Assembly: GCA_025403435.1 (NCBI GenBank)
Contig: JAJQZP010000418.1
Location: 62,001-126,000, forward strand
Reading direction: 5' to 3'
Origin: Artocarpus heterophyllus
Taxonomy: Eukaryota; Streptophyta; Magnoliopsida; Rosales; Moraceae
Length of the DNA stretch: 64,000 bases
Each line of letters starts with the position of its first letter. Position 1 is the first letter of the stretch. The translations under genes were made by a program, and so were the position numbers. Positions 1 to 12,822 of the stretch are shown here, one piece after another. The notes under the pieces were generated by a model. That model had not been told where the DNA came from. It made no database searches and saw only the letters and a program-made list of their open reading frames with translations.

Positions 1-3000
1 TCCTCCTCAATTAGAGCCATAGCTACATCATCTGGGAATGAAGGAACCTTCACAACCAAACGGAAAAATCAGCTTCAAAAGAAAATGAAGAAAATCACTG
101 ACAGGCAGTTTTTAGTCTGATTTTTGCTAAGAATTACTAACTTAATGTAGCAACTGTCATTAATTATCATATACTTGAAACCTCTCAATGGATTATCTCA
201 CTTATTGTAAACGTGGCCGTTACTTAACTTTTAAAACATACCTTTAAGTAAATCTCTAAATTTTGAGGAACAATTTTTTTTTTTTAAATCCTTTTAAAGT
301 TAACTTTACTAATTCTTTTTTAAAACTATTTTTACTTTTATTTTTTTTCAACAACTAATTAATTAGTAACATAGTTAATTTCAAAATTTATGTATATAGT
401 AACAAAATTTTAAAGTTATATACAAGACTCATAAGTCATAGTCATCAAAACAGTCATTATTATAGTCGTCAAAACATAAGTGGGAATCTAAGCACATGGT
501 ATCCATTTTCCATATCTCTACTTTGATCGTCCGCCGCTTCACCACCATCCATTAGACATTACTGACAGATTGTTTACCGACAGTGTGAATATTCTTGGAT
601 GAACTACGCTCAACAAGTAGGAATTGTAAACTCACAAAATGTTTAAAGTAGTATGTAATCATTTGAAATGCATGTATTGGCTACAAATGCACTGTATTAT
701 GCTCAATTATGAACTTGTCTTATTATTAATCGGGCCCGAGTAGTTGTACTGGTTGCATGCGATCAACGTGATGTTAGGGCTTGCAAGGTCCCAACAACAC
801 CGTGACCAATTATAATTTATTACTTTTTTTTAAACATGGAGCCTCGTCATGGATCGAGAGGTTGGTACGACTCTCTTGGTTAATTCTTCATTAAAGTTTC
901 ACTGGTTATTTTAGTGAATATGAAATATGACATGGCATATCATACTTAAAGCTTAACATGCTAGCAACATATTAAAAACCTTTATTTTAAACTATTCATA
1001 CTGTAGGTGAGATTCCTACTTACTTGTATTAGTGAAGTAGACTCCTCTATCAATTCTGAGTTCCTCTTTCTATACTAAATTAATCTATACAAACACCCAC
1101 TACGAGTGTGTAAAAAATCTTATTTTAGGCTATTAAATTTTAGCATAGCCATAAGAATTTGATCATTTTGTTGGATTGTAAATTCCTTTACCAAGTGGTC
1201 ATGAGTTTCACCATTTCTATTATAAGAATTAATTTTTAATAAATCTCATAATATTCAAAATGTCTCTAAACATCGAAAACTAAAAGTTCCGTCTCTAAAC
1301 TCAGTTTTGTTCAAAACATCGAAAACTAAAAGTTTTGTGTTCGGAAAAATTTTTGAAAACGTCCCTAAGGCTTTCGCTCATGCATTCAAAGTTTGTGGAA
1401 AATTTTTCCACAACCCAAAATTTGCAAAAACATAATTCTAATATGCCATGATAAACTTTTACATCACATACAAACACAAACTATATTAATCTCACATAAA
1501 TAATTATTACAACATATTTCCTCACCCAATCATTAAATCCCTCATAAGCTTATAAACTTTATTCTTAAGGAAATTTATGGAAATGCTTGAATTACTTACC
1601 CTTGATGACAACTCTTAGATGGGTGATCTTAAATCTTCTAGCTCCACTCTTTTCTTCCTCTTGAATCAACACTAAAACAAAACTTAATCATATAAAATAT
1701 CTAGCTTGTTTTGGCCTTCATAAAAAAAATGATATCTTAGTAAAATGTTTTCCTTCTCTTTGTTAGGGAAAAAAAAAAAAGAAGAAAGAAAAGGTGTAGA
1801 TATTACCTTAATCCCAAAGTTCTAAAATATCCACCATGTTCTTTTTTCTTCTTTATTGGAGCTAGTTTTGAGTTATGACAAGGGTGGAGAAATGTTTCAA
1901 ACATAGCTAGATATATATATATTTTTTTTGAGCTTGGTAAATTAGTGACGACAATGGAAGAATTTAGTTTTTTTTTTTTTTGGCTTTTTCTTTTCTTGGA
2001 GGCTTTGGTTATTCGGTGGAGAGTATGGAAGTGAGTATTGGAAATCCTTTTTTTTTTTTTTTTTTTTTTTGCCTTTTTTTTGTTTTGGAGGCTTGGTTAT
2101 TCGGTGGAGAGGTTGGAAGTAAGTGGTAGAAATTTTGTTTTTTTTTTTTCTTCTGTTGGAATGCACGGGTGAGAATGGTAAGAAGAAAGGGAAAAATGAA
2201 AAAAAAAAAAAAAAGTTATATGCAATGGCTTGTGTTCTGTATTTATAGCCTTAGCTTAATCTAGTCTTTCTCTCTATATCATGGTTCATTTACCCATAAG
2301 TGGCTTAGAAAAATGAAAAAAATGGCTAATCTTCCCCCTATTGTGGTGCCTTTGTTGGAAAAGAGTGGAGTGTTAGGTTGCACTTCATTTATGGTAAAGG
2401 ACAACCATCGTCTAGGTGAAGCTTAATTTAAGGGTACTTGTGCATTTCTTACAAGTAACCTCTAAGCAGATAAATTTTATACTGTCAGCAATAATTAACT
2501 TAGCTAATAAAAGATTTTATTACCTTACTAATCTTTTCTTATTTTTTCAAATACTATGACACGTTAATCACAGTATGAACTGATATCAATTAAAGTTTAA
2601 TCTCATATTGTTTTTTACTGCATTAAGTCTAAAAATTTATTTTAGACTTAATAAAAATGTGAATTTGGCTTTTTCAGTATCTGGGCTCAATAATGACTAG
2701 TTTTTAACAGTGTCACTATCCGAATTTGTATAGCATTTTCTGTCGATATAATTACTCTCATAGCTTTGTTTTCGAATAAATTGGCAATTAAGGATCTAAT
2801 TTGAGTTAAAGAATTTCTCGGCACACTACTAACTTAGTACTAACCTAGAAATTCTCATAATTAAAATTTCTCGTGTTCTTATAGATAAATTTCTCCCGCC
2901 TTAGTTGCACTGAAATTTATTATTCTCTTTATTAAATTACAACAGTTAATTAATTAACTATAGAGTCTTTTATAGAATTTTTAGAACATTCATATGTTAA

Positions 3001-3365
3001 TTTCATAAATTTTTCAATCACACATTTCATACACAATGTCTCTAGGAAAATCTTTGATTTAAACAGGTAAATTACACTATTTAATTCTAGGATTTTCTTG
3101 GTCATTACACTTGTTTGCTTCTCAAGCCACTTATGTAAAGGATGACGTCTATCTGCTTTGAATTCAACTTGAAAATCTAACTCAATATCGAACAGACAAC
3201 AAAAGCCAACAAAAACTTTACCTTATCACAAAGCTTTTGCAGCTCAGTCATTGCAGTTGGCGACAGTATATCCGGTCGAATGCTTAATGCTTGCCCAAGT
3301 TTGATATATGCTGGACCCAAAGAGGTTACTATCTCCCTTAGCTCAATCGCTCTAGCAACTTCATT
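1..3365 (-). CDS. ABC1/ADCK-family atypical kinase, copy A (two exons, partial at left edge)
   Basis: Two exons on the minus strand. Exon 3222-3365 translates without stops and contains VTSLGPAYIKLGQALSIRPD, the conserved N-terminal (KxGQ) block of plant chloroplast ABC1 kinases. Exon 1-47 (cut by the window edge) reads VPSFPDDVAMALIEE, the next block of the same family. Both have normal splice borders: acceptor CAG before 3365, donor GT at 3220-3221, acceptor AAG before 47. The catalytic region lies off the left edge, so function cannot be judged. ABC1 kinases of this group act in plastids on prenylquinone metabolism and photo-oxidative stress (family knowledge). I remember the Arabidopsis At3g24190-type protein as closest, unverified. 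No further 5' exon is recognisable to the right of 3378, where similarity to copy B also stops, so this copy may itself lack its 5' end. Confidence 0.8.
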
Positions 3366-3378
3366 CTGGGAACAAAAA
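1..3378. repeat. Segmental duplication, copy A (partner 32331-35692)
   Basis: The whole stretch, two exons plus a 3.2 kb intron, matches 32331-35692 in direct orientation with only scattered substitutions and small indels (for example about 10 extra bases near 1222-1240). Similarity starts at or before base 1 and stops about 10 bases upstream of the acceptor of exon 3222-3365. The intron of both copies also holds an internal diverged duplication (1976-2150 here, 34290-34460 in the partner) around the shared string TTGGTTATTCGGTGGAGAG, separated by long T runs. Confidence 0.93.
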
Positions 3379-4654
3379 AGAGTTTGATATATTTATAACT
3401 AAATTTTTTAAGAATTTTCTGTTTATATGTGCAATTGTTTGATAGTTGAGTGTACTTAAAAGGCTAAAACTTAGGGTATAACTGAAACTTTAAATGTTTT
3501 TTATTAATATTGCAATTTGGAAGTTTTCAAGGGGGGCAGAGCAGTAAGAAAATCGCAAAAAATGAATTTAAAGGGACAAAAACATACGGAGCCATCAATG
3601 CAGCTCGCCAACTCCATCCTGATGACAGCAAGTTTTGGAGCAACAATGGCATCTTTTCTCTCTATTACTATTATTATTATTTTTTTTTTTTGTTGAGGAA
3701 AGACGTCCCTATATATATTTTGAAAAAAAAAATCATATAAAATCACAAAGAGTTTTTTAGTGTATGTTTGTGAAATGTTAGATCCCATTAAACTTGTACA
3801 TAACAATAAAGGAAAATACAAAACAAGCACAACTTGACTCAAATATATATCGTGATTCCAACCTTTCTTTTCTCCTCTATTCTACTGTAAAATTGGCCAA
3901 ATCATAAATCTGAAATCAAAAAATGGTACATTACTTGTTACATGTTCTTTTATTCCCCCCTTTTTTAAAGAGACATCTTTCCATTCTCCACTTAAAAAGG
4001 CGCATGCTAAACAAATTACGAGCATTACTTAGGAAGAATTAATGACTATCTGAGAAATGAGTTTGAATAAAAAATTTAAGTTTGTATTATAGTAATTAAC
4101 ATTTTATGAGAAACAATATGAAATAATTACACAAACTACCTATTTTAAGCTTCTTAAGTTTAAAAATGTCTACTTACATATATTATTACAATAACATCTC
4201 TTTTTTAAACTTTTACGATTTGAATTTCCCATTAAACCCTCGTATCTAATTTTGAGCGCTTTTTTATTTTCGAATTCATTTTTTCGTTTCCATTTTTGAA
4301 AAAATGTCGTTGATCACATTGTCCTGATTGGATGATCCCTGATTGTAAGAGAATTAATATTAGACACAATCATTTGAATTTTTTCCTTAATTACACTATG
4401 TTGTTATATGTTTACACACATTTATTCACATCCACGTTTATTATTTCATTTTGCAGAGACACCTGCCTAATTTTGGTATTTTCCATGCATTTTTTTTTGC
4501 ATTATTTTCTTGGTGATTTTGTGCAACCATTTTAATTACACAGATTTGTTTTTATATATTATATATATCCAATACACAATAGTACTAGTTCATCTTCTAG
4601 GGCTATCGTTTTTGCGCCTTTGTGATAAGGCTTACACTCGTACTTTGGTGCAAA

Positions 4655-4995
4655 TATTTAACACGGTTTTATTTTCCATCATTATCATAATAAATCAATT
4701 CTTAATGATAATACTTATGCACATACTTGAGTACGATAGTTTATTTTTTATTTTTATTTTTGTAATTATCATGATGAATCAAATCTTAATATTATCATTT
4801 ATACTCATATTTTAATATACATATTTCTTTTTATTATTTTTGTCATTATCATAAGATGTTTATTTATTTATTTTTATGATAATGCTTGTATTCACACTTT
4901 AAATAAGCACATATTCAAAGCCTTTTTTCATTATTTTTATCATTATCATAAAACTTTTATATTTTATGGTAATGCTTAAATTTTCATATTTATCT
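4655..4995. repeat. Degenerate tandem repeat, period about 85-100
   Basis: Four diverged copies of a module running TTATTTTTxTCATTATCATAA then TGATAATxCTTxT, at about 4670, 4760, 4840 and 4935. Each copy contains inverted ATTATCAT/ATGATAAT words. Confidence 0.5.
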
Positions 4996-5112
4996 TTAGT
5001 CGGTTATTTTCTTTCTTCAAATTTCTAATCACTTAGTTTGCATGTATATTGAATTTATCGATTTATCATAATTACATAACCATTATGATGATAAAATTTT
5101 TGATATTTTGTT

Positions 5113-5118
<6 letters not shown>

Positions 5119-5142
<24 letters not shown>
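5119..5142. repeat. (TG)n microsatellite
   Basis: About twelve uninterrupted TG dinucleotides, followed by a T-rich run. Confidence 0.95.
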
Positions 5143-5143
<1 letters not shown>

Positions 5144-5705
5144 ATTTCTGTAAGAGTTTTTTTTTTTTTTTTTTTTATCTTTATCGTCTTGTTGAATCCG
5201 TATGTTTAAAAAACTTTAAATTGTCTATAAATTTTAGTTTCCTTTCAGAAATTAAAAAGGAAACAATAAAAATTGAATATTTTGTGTTGACTCTTGTCAT
5301 TATGCTTCCTATTCGAAGCATTCATTATTATTTTTTGCACTTCATTATTAAAGGTTATAATATTCTTTATAAGTATCTTTGTTGAAATTTTTGTAATTAA
5401 AATAATTAGTAGGCACTTTTAGCTTCAATTCTTTTATTTAGACACTTGTATAAATGACAAAAAAACATTACAGTCAAATAAATTTGAGCCAAATTTTTTT
5501 TATTCAGATTCATTTTCCGAACCTCCTATCAACGTCAAGTCCGATTACTTTATTACATGCACCAATATTGTTTAGAAAAGAAAAATACTTGGTAACCCAA
5601 AATTTGATATCTGAATGACTATTCATAATCTATGTACCACAACGAAAAAGGAAAGGAAAGGAAAAAAAAAAAAAGGACGAATAAGAAGAAGAAGAAGAAG
5701 TTTCT

Positions 5706-5732
5706 TGTTGTGAAATAAAGCAAAGTATAACA

Positions 5733-5771
<39 letters not shown>

Positions 5772-6065
5772 AAAGAGAACAAGAGAGAAAGACAAGAGAA
5801 AATGAGAGACAAAACAACTTTCTATATTTTTATTTATGAGGGATAAAATATACAAGCTTAGCCCAATCTCTATTTATAGGCCAAGAATCATACTAGAGGT
5901 AATGGCAATTGTGGTCTAAATGTACAATATTAAGAGGGATTTAATGGGGAGATAATGTGGTCTAAATGTGAATTATAAATTTGCAATAAAATCTTTGCAA
6001 TAAAATCTTTGCATGTAACTTATAGAATACCAAGAGGTGGCATCCATACAGACTTATTCACAACA
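5706..6065 (-). repeat. Copia-1 3' LTR
   Basis: Runs TGTTGTGAA to TTCACAACA, with perfect short terminal inverted repeats. It matches 12823-13177 but has a TAA microsatellite expansion (5733-5769) where the other LTR has a plain A run, and a local duplication of GCAATAAAATCTTT near 5985-6012. Confidence 0.93.
5733..5769. repeat. (TAA)n microsatellite inside Copia-1 3' LTR
   Basis: About twelve TAA repeats. The partner LTR has only an A run at this spot, so the expansion came after insertion. Confidence 0.95.
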
Positions 6066-6079
6066 CTCCCCCTTGGATG
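6066..6079 (-). promoter_or_regulatory. Polypurine tract of Copia-1
   Basis: On the minus strand the bases next to the 3' LTR read CATCCAAGGGGGAG, a polypurine tract directly abutting TGTTGTG. This is the expected plus-strand priming site. Confidence 0.8.
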
Positions 6080-6269
6080 TCCACCATACAAAGGATATGC
6101 CTTATTAAAAACCTTACCAAGAAAAAACCCAATGGGAAAAAAAATCTTAGTAAAGGAGAAAAGAGTACATAATTCTTGTATGTTATGCATTTAGGATTGC
6201 CCCATTAAAAACCTTATCAGGAAACCCAATGAGACAAAAACCTGGGTGAAGGGAAAAAGAGTAGAATAT

Positions 6270-8354
6270 GCATTGTCTCCCCCTCATGTCAATATCTCTT
6301 TTTCAAAGATCTATAAGTCGACGTATACCAATTTTGTGTACCAACTTCTCAAATGTTGTTGTAAGAACTGCCTTTGCAAACAAATCTGCCAAGTTGCACT
6401 GGAGTGAATTTGATGTACGTCGATCTCCCCTTTCTTTTGAAGCTCATGCCTGAAAAAGAATTTTGGTGAAATGCGCTTTGTTCTGCCTCCTTTTATGTAA
6501 CCCCCTTTGAGTTGAGTGATATAGGCTGCATTATCTTCATACAACATAGTTGGACTTTATTTGTTGAATGAAAGATTACATGTTTCTCTTATATGATGCA
6601 CTAGGGATCTTAACCATAAACATTCTCGACTTGCCTTGTGCATTGCCAATATCTCAGCATTATTCGAAGATGTGGCAGTTAGGGTTTGCTTTGTCGAGTG
6701 CCAAGATATAGCTATACCACCATATGTAAACAAATAACTTGTTTTTTATCGTGCTTTATGTGGATCAGACAAATATCCAACATGTGCATATCTAATCAAT
6801 TTCGACTTGGAATCATGTGCATAATACAAACCCATATCTGTTATACCATGAAGATAATGAAGTATTTGTTTGACACCATTCCAATGTCTGCGAGTTGGTG
6901 AAGAACTATATCTCGTTAGTAAGCTAACAGAGAATGATATGTCAGGTCTTGTGCAGTTAGCAAGATATATTAGTGCACCAATAGCACTATAATATGATAC
7001 TTTTGGACCAAGAATTTCTTCATTATTATCTCGAGGATGAAAAGGATCCTTTTTTCGATGGATCATACAACCATGGGAGAACTCATTGGATGTGATTTAT
7101 CCTTATTAAAACGCTTTAATATCTTTTCAATATATGTTGACTAATGAATAAAAATCCCTCTTGATAAATGTTTGATCTACAAGCTGAGACAAAATTTTGC
7201 TTTTCCTAAATCCTTCATTTCAAATTCATTTTTCAAATATGTTATCGTATATGTAAGCTCTTCATGAGTCCCAATGATATTCAAATTGTCAACATAAACT
7301 GCAATAATAGCAAATCCAGACTTAAATCTTGTAATAAAAACACATGGGCAAATTGAATTGTTAATATATCCTTCTTTCAAAAGGTATGCACTAAGACGAT
7401 TATACCACATGCATCTAGATTGCTATAATCCATATAAAGATCTTTGTAATTTAATTGAATACATTTCCTAGGGTTTTGAATTGCATGCTTCAGGCATTTT
7501 TAGGCCTTTAAGGACATTCATATAAATATCACTATCAAGTGACCCAAACAGATAGGCTATTACAACATCCATTAGACACATGTGAAGACCATCTGAAACT
7601 GCCAGGCTAATAAAAATCTAAATATAATTGCATCCACCACTGGTGAATATGTCTTCTCATAATCAATACTAGGTCTTTGTGAAAAGCCTTGTGCTATAAG
7701 TCATACTTTAGATCTGACAACTTCATTTTTCTTGTTATGTTTTCACACAAATACCCACTTGTAGCCTATAGGTTTACAGCTTCAGGTGTTTGGACAATAG
7801 GCCCAAAAACTTGATTTTTTCAGGTGAATTTAATTCTGCCTAGATTGCATCTTTGCATTTTGGCCAATCATTTCTACGTTGGCATTCTTCAATGGACTTT
7901 GGTTCAAGATCCTCATTTTCTTATGTTAGATGTGTATACCCTAAGGAGCAAAAATATAATATGTTTTTGGAGACATTTTTATCAATAGAGAATTTATTTA
8001 TTATTTATATACCAAATCTTATCCTTTTTATGTTCATATTTGTTGAATGTATGTTAAGCAAACAAAAATCTGAGACTATCATTCTAAACCTTTAAGAATT
8101 GGGCATATGATGGATAGGTTATGCAGAAGATGCAATTCTTAAGGTGATGGTCTAAATCATAAGAGCCACAATCGAGGGAATAAAGTTGGGCACTTTATTT
8201 ATACAAAGATTATTATGTTGTCTATATCCCTATTTAGAGATAGTTTATCTTAACCATCAGAGGTGGACTCTGCGAATAGAAACATTAACACATTGTTATA
8301 GGTGACGATGTATTGGATCAGGACATAAAGTGATTTGATTTGGATTAATAATTC
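6270..8354 (-). pseudogene. Copia-1 reverse transcriptase / RNase H remnant
   Basis: Reading leftwards, stop-interrupted frames give RT palm sequence (RLSAYLLKEGYINNSICPC, then AIIAVYVDNLNIIG, where the usual YVDD is YVDN). These are followed by the connection and RNase H region (AIGALIYLANCTRPDISFS, RHWNGVKQILHYLHG, GYLSDPHKAR, ATSSNNAEILAMHKASRE, LYEDNAAYITQLKGGYIKG). This order is typical of Copia pol. Several stops and frameshifts interrupt it, and the second Asp of the YVDD box is changed, so no active enzyme is expected. The part from 7924 to 8354 is not pol but a duplicated start of LTR-A. Confidence 0.88.
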
Positions 8355-9012
8355 AAGTCATGCTTTAGATTTGACAACTTTATTTTTCTCGTTACGTTTT
8401 CGCACAAATACCCACTTGTAGCCTATAGGTTTTACAGCTTTAGGTGTTTGGACAAAAGGCCCAAAAAATTGACTTTTCAAGTGAATTTAATTCTGCCTAG
8501 ATTATATCTTTTCATTTTGGCCAATCATTTCTACATTGACATTTTTCAATGGACTTTGGTTTGAGATCCTCATTTTCTTCTGTTAGATGTATATGCCTTG
8601 AGCAGCAAAAATATAATATGTTTTTGGAGACATTTTTATCAATAAAGAATTTATTTATAATTTATATACTAAATCTTATCTTCTTTTGTGTTCATATTTG
8701 TTGAATGTATGTTAAGCAAACAAAAATCTGAGACTATCATTCTATACCTTTAAGAATTAGGCATATGATGGACAGATTATGCAGAAGACATAATTCTTAA
8801 GGTGAGGGTCTAAATCATAAGATCCGCAATCGAGGGAATAAAGTTGGATGCTTTATTCATGCAAAGATTATTATGTTGTCTATATCCCTATTTAGAGATG
8901 GTTTGTCTTGGCCATCAGAAGTAGACTTTGCGAATAGAAACATTAGCACATTGTCATAGGTGACAATGTATTGGATCGAGACATAAAGTGATTTAATTTA
9001 GATTAATAATTC
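7698..9012. repeat. 656 bp tandem duplication spanning Copia RT and LTR-A start
   Basis: 7698-8354 and 8355 to about 9012 are diverged direct copies. Each begins AAGTCATxCTTTAGAT, contains about 225 bases of Copia RT, then the first ~430 bases of LTR-A (TGTTAGATGTxTATxCC). The unit crosses the insertion border, so the duplication followed the LTR-A insertion. Only the second copy continues into full LTR-A. Confidence 0.85.
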
Positions 9013-10598
9013 TATCTTAGCAAAGCGATTCACTTTAGGCAATCATTTGTATTGCATCTTAATCCTGAGATGAATAGTGGGCCGATTGTCTTGACTTATG
9101 TCTTGTGACGTACCAAAGGGTGACATCCATATTTTTATAGTGGCACACATGCTGGTATGTTGGAGGCATGACTCTTAATAGCGTAGACCTGTTATTCATA
9201 GATATAGAATCCATAACTCCTCGTTAGGAGTAGTTGATATCCTTTTATATGCATAATCCTGTAATTGAAAAACTAGAGCGCTCAATCATTTGGATACATG
9301 GGTATAACCGAATGATATACTATCTTATGGATGGTAAGTGTTTCTAATGGTGAGATAATGGAACGTAAGATAAAAATAATCAGGAAGGTAAGACAAAACT
9401 TGTCCTTAAGCCAATTATGGATACAATATTATGATATGTCATCAAGACTTAGCTATACAGGCTTCGTAATTCTATATAGTTCGAGAGCGCAGCTCTAACC
9501 TTTTAGTAGAGTAGCGTTAGAGTTGATAATTATGAAATGTATATATGGGATATTGGGTTTCATAATTATCGAGAGCTTGAATTATATAGGTCCATTTGGT
9601 CCCTTTTTCTAGCTCACAAAAAATCCTATAACGATACGACGTGTTTTTCAAATAATTGATGACTTATGTCAGATTTATCAAATTGGCCGAAATTTGATAA
9701 AATTAGATAATTCATGTTTGTTTATCGGTTGAATTAATTTTGTGATAAAATTAATTCAAGATAAACTTGTTGAATTGTCGGGATCAAATAACTCATGTAT
9801 GTTTATCGGTTGGATTAATTTTGAATTAATTCATGATAAACTCGTTAAATTATTAGGAATTTTTAATTTCCTGGAGATTATTTAGATATGACTGTTTTAA
9901 TAAGATAATTTATCGACTGGGTTAGTTGAATTAAAACTGAGACTCTATCCCAAGAATCTCGGGTGGGAAATAAAGATTCGCAGGAATCTTTTATCTAAGG
10001 TTCGACAGGCCGATCTTTAAGTTTGGCCTACCGATGGAGAAGGTTCGGTAGGCCGATCTGCCAGTTCGGCTTGCCGACCGAGCGATAAAAAGATCACACA
10101 TTTTTGAACGAATTTTATTAGATATTGATCTTGATTTGATTATGATTCAAATTTTTGAGACTCTATCTAATAAGGACTGACCCTAGACCCAACCTCTATA
10201 AATGGGGAACGAGTATTTTTATTATTTAGATCACTTGGTAAATTTAGAGTGAGACTCTATCAGCGAGACTCTAAAACTCCCCGGAAGGCTATCATTCACA
10301 AATCATGAATCATAGCTTTGGGTATTACTCAATTGGTTGGAAGGAGAGTCACCGGGGAAAGGCTGAATGACATGAGCCCACACTCACTCTAATCGTGGAT
10401 AGAGAATACTAAAGAAGACCAGTTGGTTGAGCCTCTTCTAAGACGTTACTTCTCTTCACAAATTTCGGGAGTTCTTCGGCATTCAAAGGTTAGTAAATCT
10501 GGTTAATTTATACATATAGTGTGTCAAATGTGTTTTGAAAAATACTCTGATATAAAAAAAAAATTTTAAAATTTTGTTGCATACTATTTTTTCTAACA
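8581..10598 (+). mobile_element. Solo LTR (LTR-A family) nested in Copia-1
   Basis: Begins TGTTAGATG and ends TTTCTAACA (terminal inverted repeat TGTTAGA/TCTAACA). It is flanked by TCTTC at 8576-8580 and 10599-10603, a perfect 5 bp target duplication within the pol reading frame. At 2.0 kb it has no internal domain or second LTR, so it is a solo LTR left by recombination. A TATA box lies in CTCTATAAATGGGG near 10195. The same family recurs at 15507-16259, 21143-22400 and, inverted, at 22543-24472. Confidence 0.9.
10001..10081. repeat. Cluster of TCGGCNNGCCGA-like palindromic motifs in LTR-A
   Basis: Four copies in 81 bases: TCGACAGGCCGA, the reverse of TCGGTAGGCCAA, TCGGTAGGCCGA and TCGGCTTGCCGA. 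The last is a perfect palindrome around TT. Much more GC-rich than the surroundings, about 115-190 bases upstream of the LTR TATA box. Confidence 0.75.
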
Positions 10599-10603
10599 TC
10601 TTC

Positions 10604-11080
10604 TATAATATCAAGAGCTATTGCATATGCAAATATATTATCAACAACAATTTCATTTCGATAACATCTCTTTCCTCGTGTGACATAGCTTATTGAGATC
10701 TCTTCATTAACATCATTTTCAAGTACCTGAACCTCTTCCAGGGTTAATTCTTCAGCTATGTCAATTGTTTTTATACTAGGCTCTTGAAGAACATTAATAA
10801 CATTGGAATGCCAACTTGCTTATTATTTAGCTCCTTTTTCTTTCTTGGATTTTTATCCTTGGAACCGATGGATCTACCACATTCCTGGAATGCCTTAGAC
10901 TCATTTGCTAGCATATTAATATTTTTTTCAATAGGAACATCAATTTGAATAGGAGCATTTTCAGCTGGTATATGTGATTTTGTCACTTTCTTGACATCGG
11001 TAAATGCATCTGGTAACTAATTTGTAACCTTTGACAAATGGATAATTTTTTGAACTTCTAATTCACATTGATTTTTATAA
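10604..11080 (-). pseudogene. Copia-1 integrase C-terminal / RT junction remnant
   Basis: Minus-strand frames give IPAENAPIQIDVP, SIGSKDKNPRKKK and, closer to LTR-A, EEISISYVTRGKRCYRNEIV then VDNIFAYAIALDI. These are the linker between integrase and RT in this Copia lineage. The reading frame resumes across the LTR-A insertion at 8580 (ENEDLKPKSIEKC). The integrase core expected to the right is missing; sequence passes directly to the gag end at about 11204. Confidence 0.8.
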
Positions 11081-11203
11081 GGATCAAAATGAGATAACGA
11101 TAATGCATTCCATGGAATTTCTTGTTTTTCCAACTGTTGCTTATCTCCCCCTAATGTTGGGAAAGGAAAACTACCTCATCAAGTTGACAATCGGCAAACC
11201 ATG

Positions 11204-12165
11204 CTATAAAGAGATCACCCCTAATGTAGGATCAACAAGGTTTGTCTCTACACCTTTTCCTTTCTCTTTCAAGTAAACTTGGTAAAGATCAACAAAATGT
11301 TTAGACGTACGACATGTATGTCTCCAATGTCCTTTCATGCCACATCTATGACAAGTATCTTCATTGTTCTTAGGGGCTTTATTTTGGAAACCCTTTTCTT
11401 CTTGCTTTTCTTCTTTCTTCTCCCATTTTTTATGGTGAGATGCAACTTTCTTGAAATTTGAGGGATTATAATAACTACGATTACAACCACGACCACAACT
11501 GCGACCACGACCACGACCACATCCACTATGCCGACCATGCCTAAGATCTTCAACATATGTTGCATTCACTTCAGGGAATAGCGTTGATCCAGGTGGGCGA
11601 GATTGATGATTTTTCATCAACAGTTCATTATTTTGTTCGGCAACAAGAAGACATGATATTAATTCAGAATATTTTTTAAAGCCTCACTCTCGATATTGTT
11701 GTTGCAAAAGCACATTAGAGGCATGAAAAGTAGAGTATGTTTTTCTAACATGTCTTCATCAGTAACACTTTCTCTGCATAATTTTATTTGAGAAGTAATT
11801 TTAAACATCATGGAATTATACTCGTTTACAGTTTTAAAATATTGCAATTGTAGGTGCATCCAATTATAGCGAGCTTTAGGAAATATTACAGTCTTTTGGT
11901 GGTCATACATTTCCTTTAAATTATTTCAAAGGACATATGGATCTTTTATTGTCAAATATTTAATTTTCAATCCTTCATGGAGATGATGATGAAGGAATGC
12001 CATTGTCTTTGTGGGATCCTATTATGATGCATCATTTCCTTCTTTTATTGTATTACCAAGATTCATAGCATCAAGGTGGATCTCAGCATCAAGAGTCCAT
12101 GCTAAATAATTATTGCTAGAAATATCAAGAGCAATGAACTTGAGCTTTGTAAGATTCGACATTGT
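11204..12165 (-). pseudogene. Copia-1 gag polyprotein remnant
   Basis: Starts at MSNLTKLKFIALDISSNNYL (ATG near 12165), then HLDAMNLGNTIKEG, DHQKTVIFPKARYNWMHLQL and EYNSMMFKITSQIKLC, as in Copia gag. The right part (11204-11620) is one open frame of 138 codons holding a Gly/Arg-rich stretch and a CCHC zinc knuckle CHRCGMKGHWRHTC (C-X2-C-X4-H-X4-C, intact). Stops after NDAS and around 11650-11950 break the gag into pieces. The protein would form the virus-like particle in an intact element. Confidence 0.88.
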
Positions 12166-12805
12166 GCAAACTTGTATATGATAAGAATTATAATAATTTA
12201 TTCTTAATTGATTAACAAAAGGACAAAAATTTACAATATGAGAATACCAAATATCATGCACGTGCATAGAAAAAAAATATATTGTAATAAAATTGTCATT
12301 GAAAATCATGTCATTAAACCTAATTAAAAAAATAGTGTATTAATGATAACAGAAAACATATACAACAAATTCATTACTTAATTATATATAGTTCTTGCTG
12401 ATAAAAGAAATAATTTGTTAATGTAATAAAACGAAATTAATAATATGACAATTAATTATAACAAAGATAAATTATACAACTTATTAACCTGAAGTAAATA
12501 TAATACATCAAATAGTTAACATGACAGAAATATATAACATATCAACAACATGATGGATGGTGAAATTGCCAAAATTAATTTTACATGAAGAAAAAAAGAA
12601 ACGAAATGATCAAAAGCCAACATAAATACCAATCCCAAAGAAAAAGTGTGCAATTGATATAAAGCTATAGTCAATAGTAGATAAAGTAGACATATCCTTA
12701 GAATTATAAGGCAGAATGGTGAAGATATATGCACAATATACCTTTCAAAACGAGAAGTGATTGAACCAAAAAGCAATCAACACTTGTGAAAACTTATAGA
12801 TTAGA

Positions 12806-12822
12806 GACTCATGCTGATAACG
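12806..12822 (-). promoter_or_regulatory. Putative primer-binding site of Copia-1
   Basis: Immediately inside the 5' LTR the minus strand reads CGTTATCAGCATGAGTC. This is the position of the PBS. It does not match the usual initiator-Met tRNA 3' end, so the primer is uncertain. Confidence 0.5.

Larger units (their letters stand above)
3379..5590. other. Non-coding AT-rich stretch, no gene recognised
   Basis: Very AT-rich, with long T and A runs and open frames only of low complexity. It holds a degenerate repeat at about 4655-4995 and a TG microsatellite at 5119-5142. No exon of the ABC1 kinase or of any other family was recognised on either strand. Confidence 0.6.

Noticed and set aside
1942..2166. 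Lys/Pro-rich minus-strand frame, repeated at 34277-34537
   Set aside because: Translation of poly-T runs inside the duplicated kinase intron; no coding signature.
3504..3842. 112-codon minus-strand frame right of kinase copy A
   Set aside because: Not the missing 5' kinase exon: no family block, no matching splice signal, and rich in A/T-run translation.
5619..5855. Two overlapping minus-strand frames rich in Ile and Leu
   Set aside because: Low-complexity translation of the TAA microsatellite and A runs in the Copia-1 LTR.
11335..11565. Val-rich frame on the minus strand
   Set aside because: Out-of-frame reading of the Gly/Arg-rich gag segment that encodes the zinc knuckle in the correct frame.
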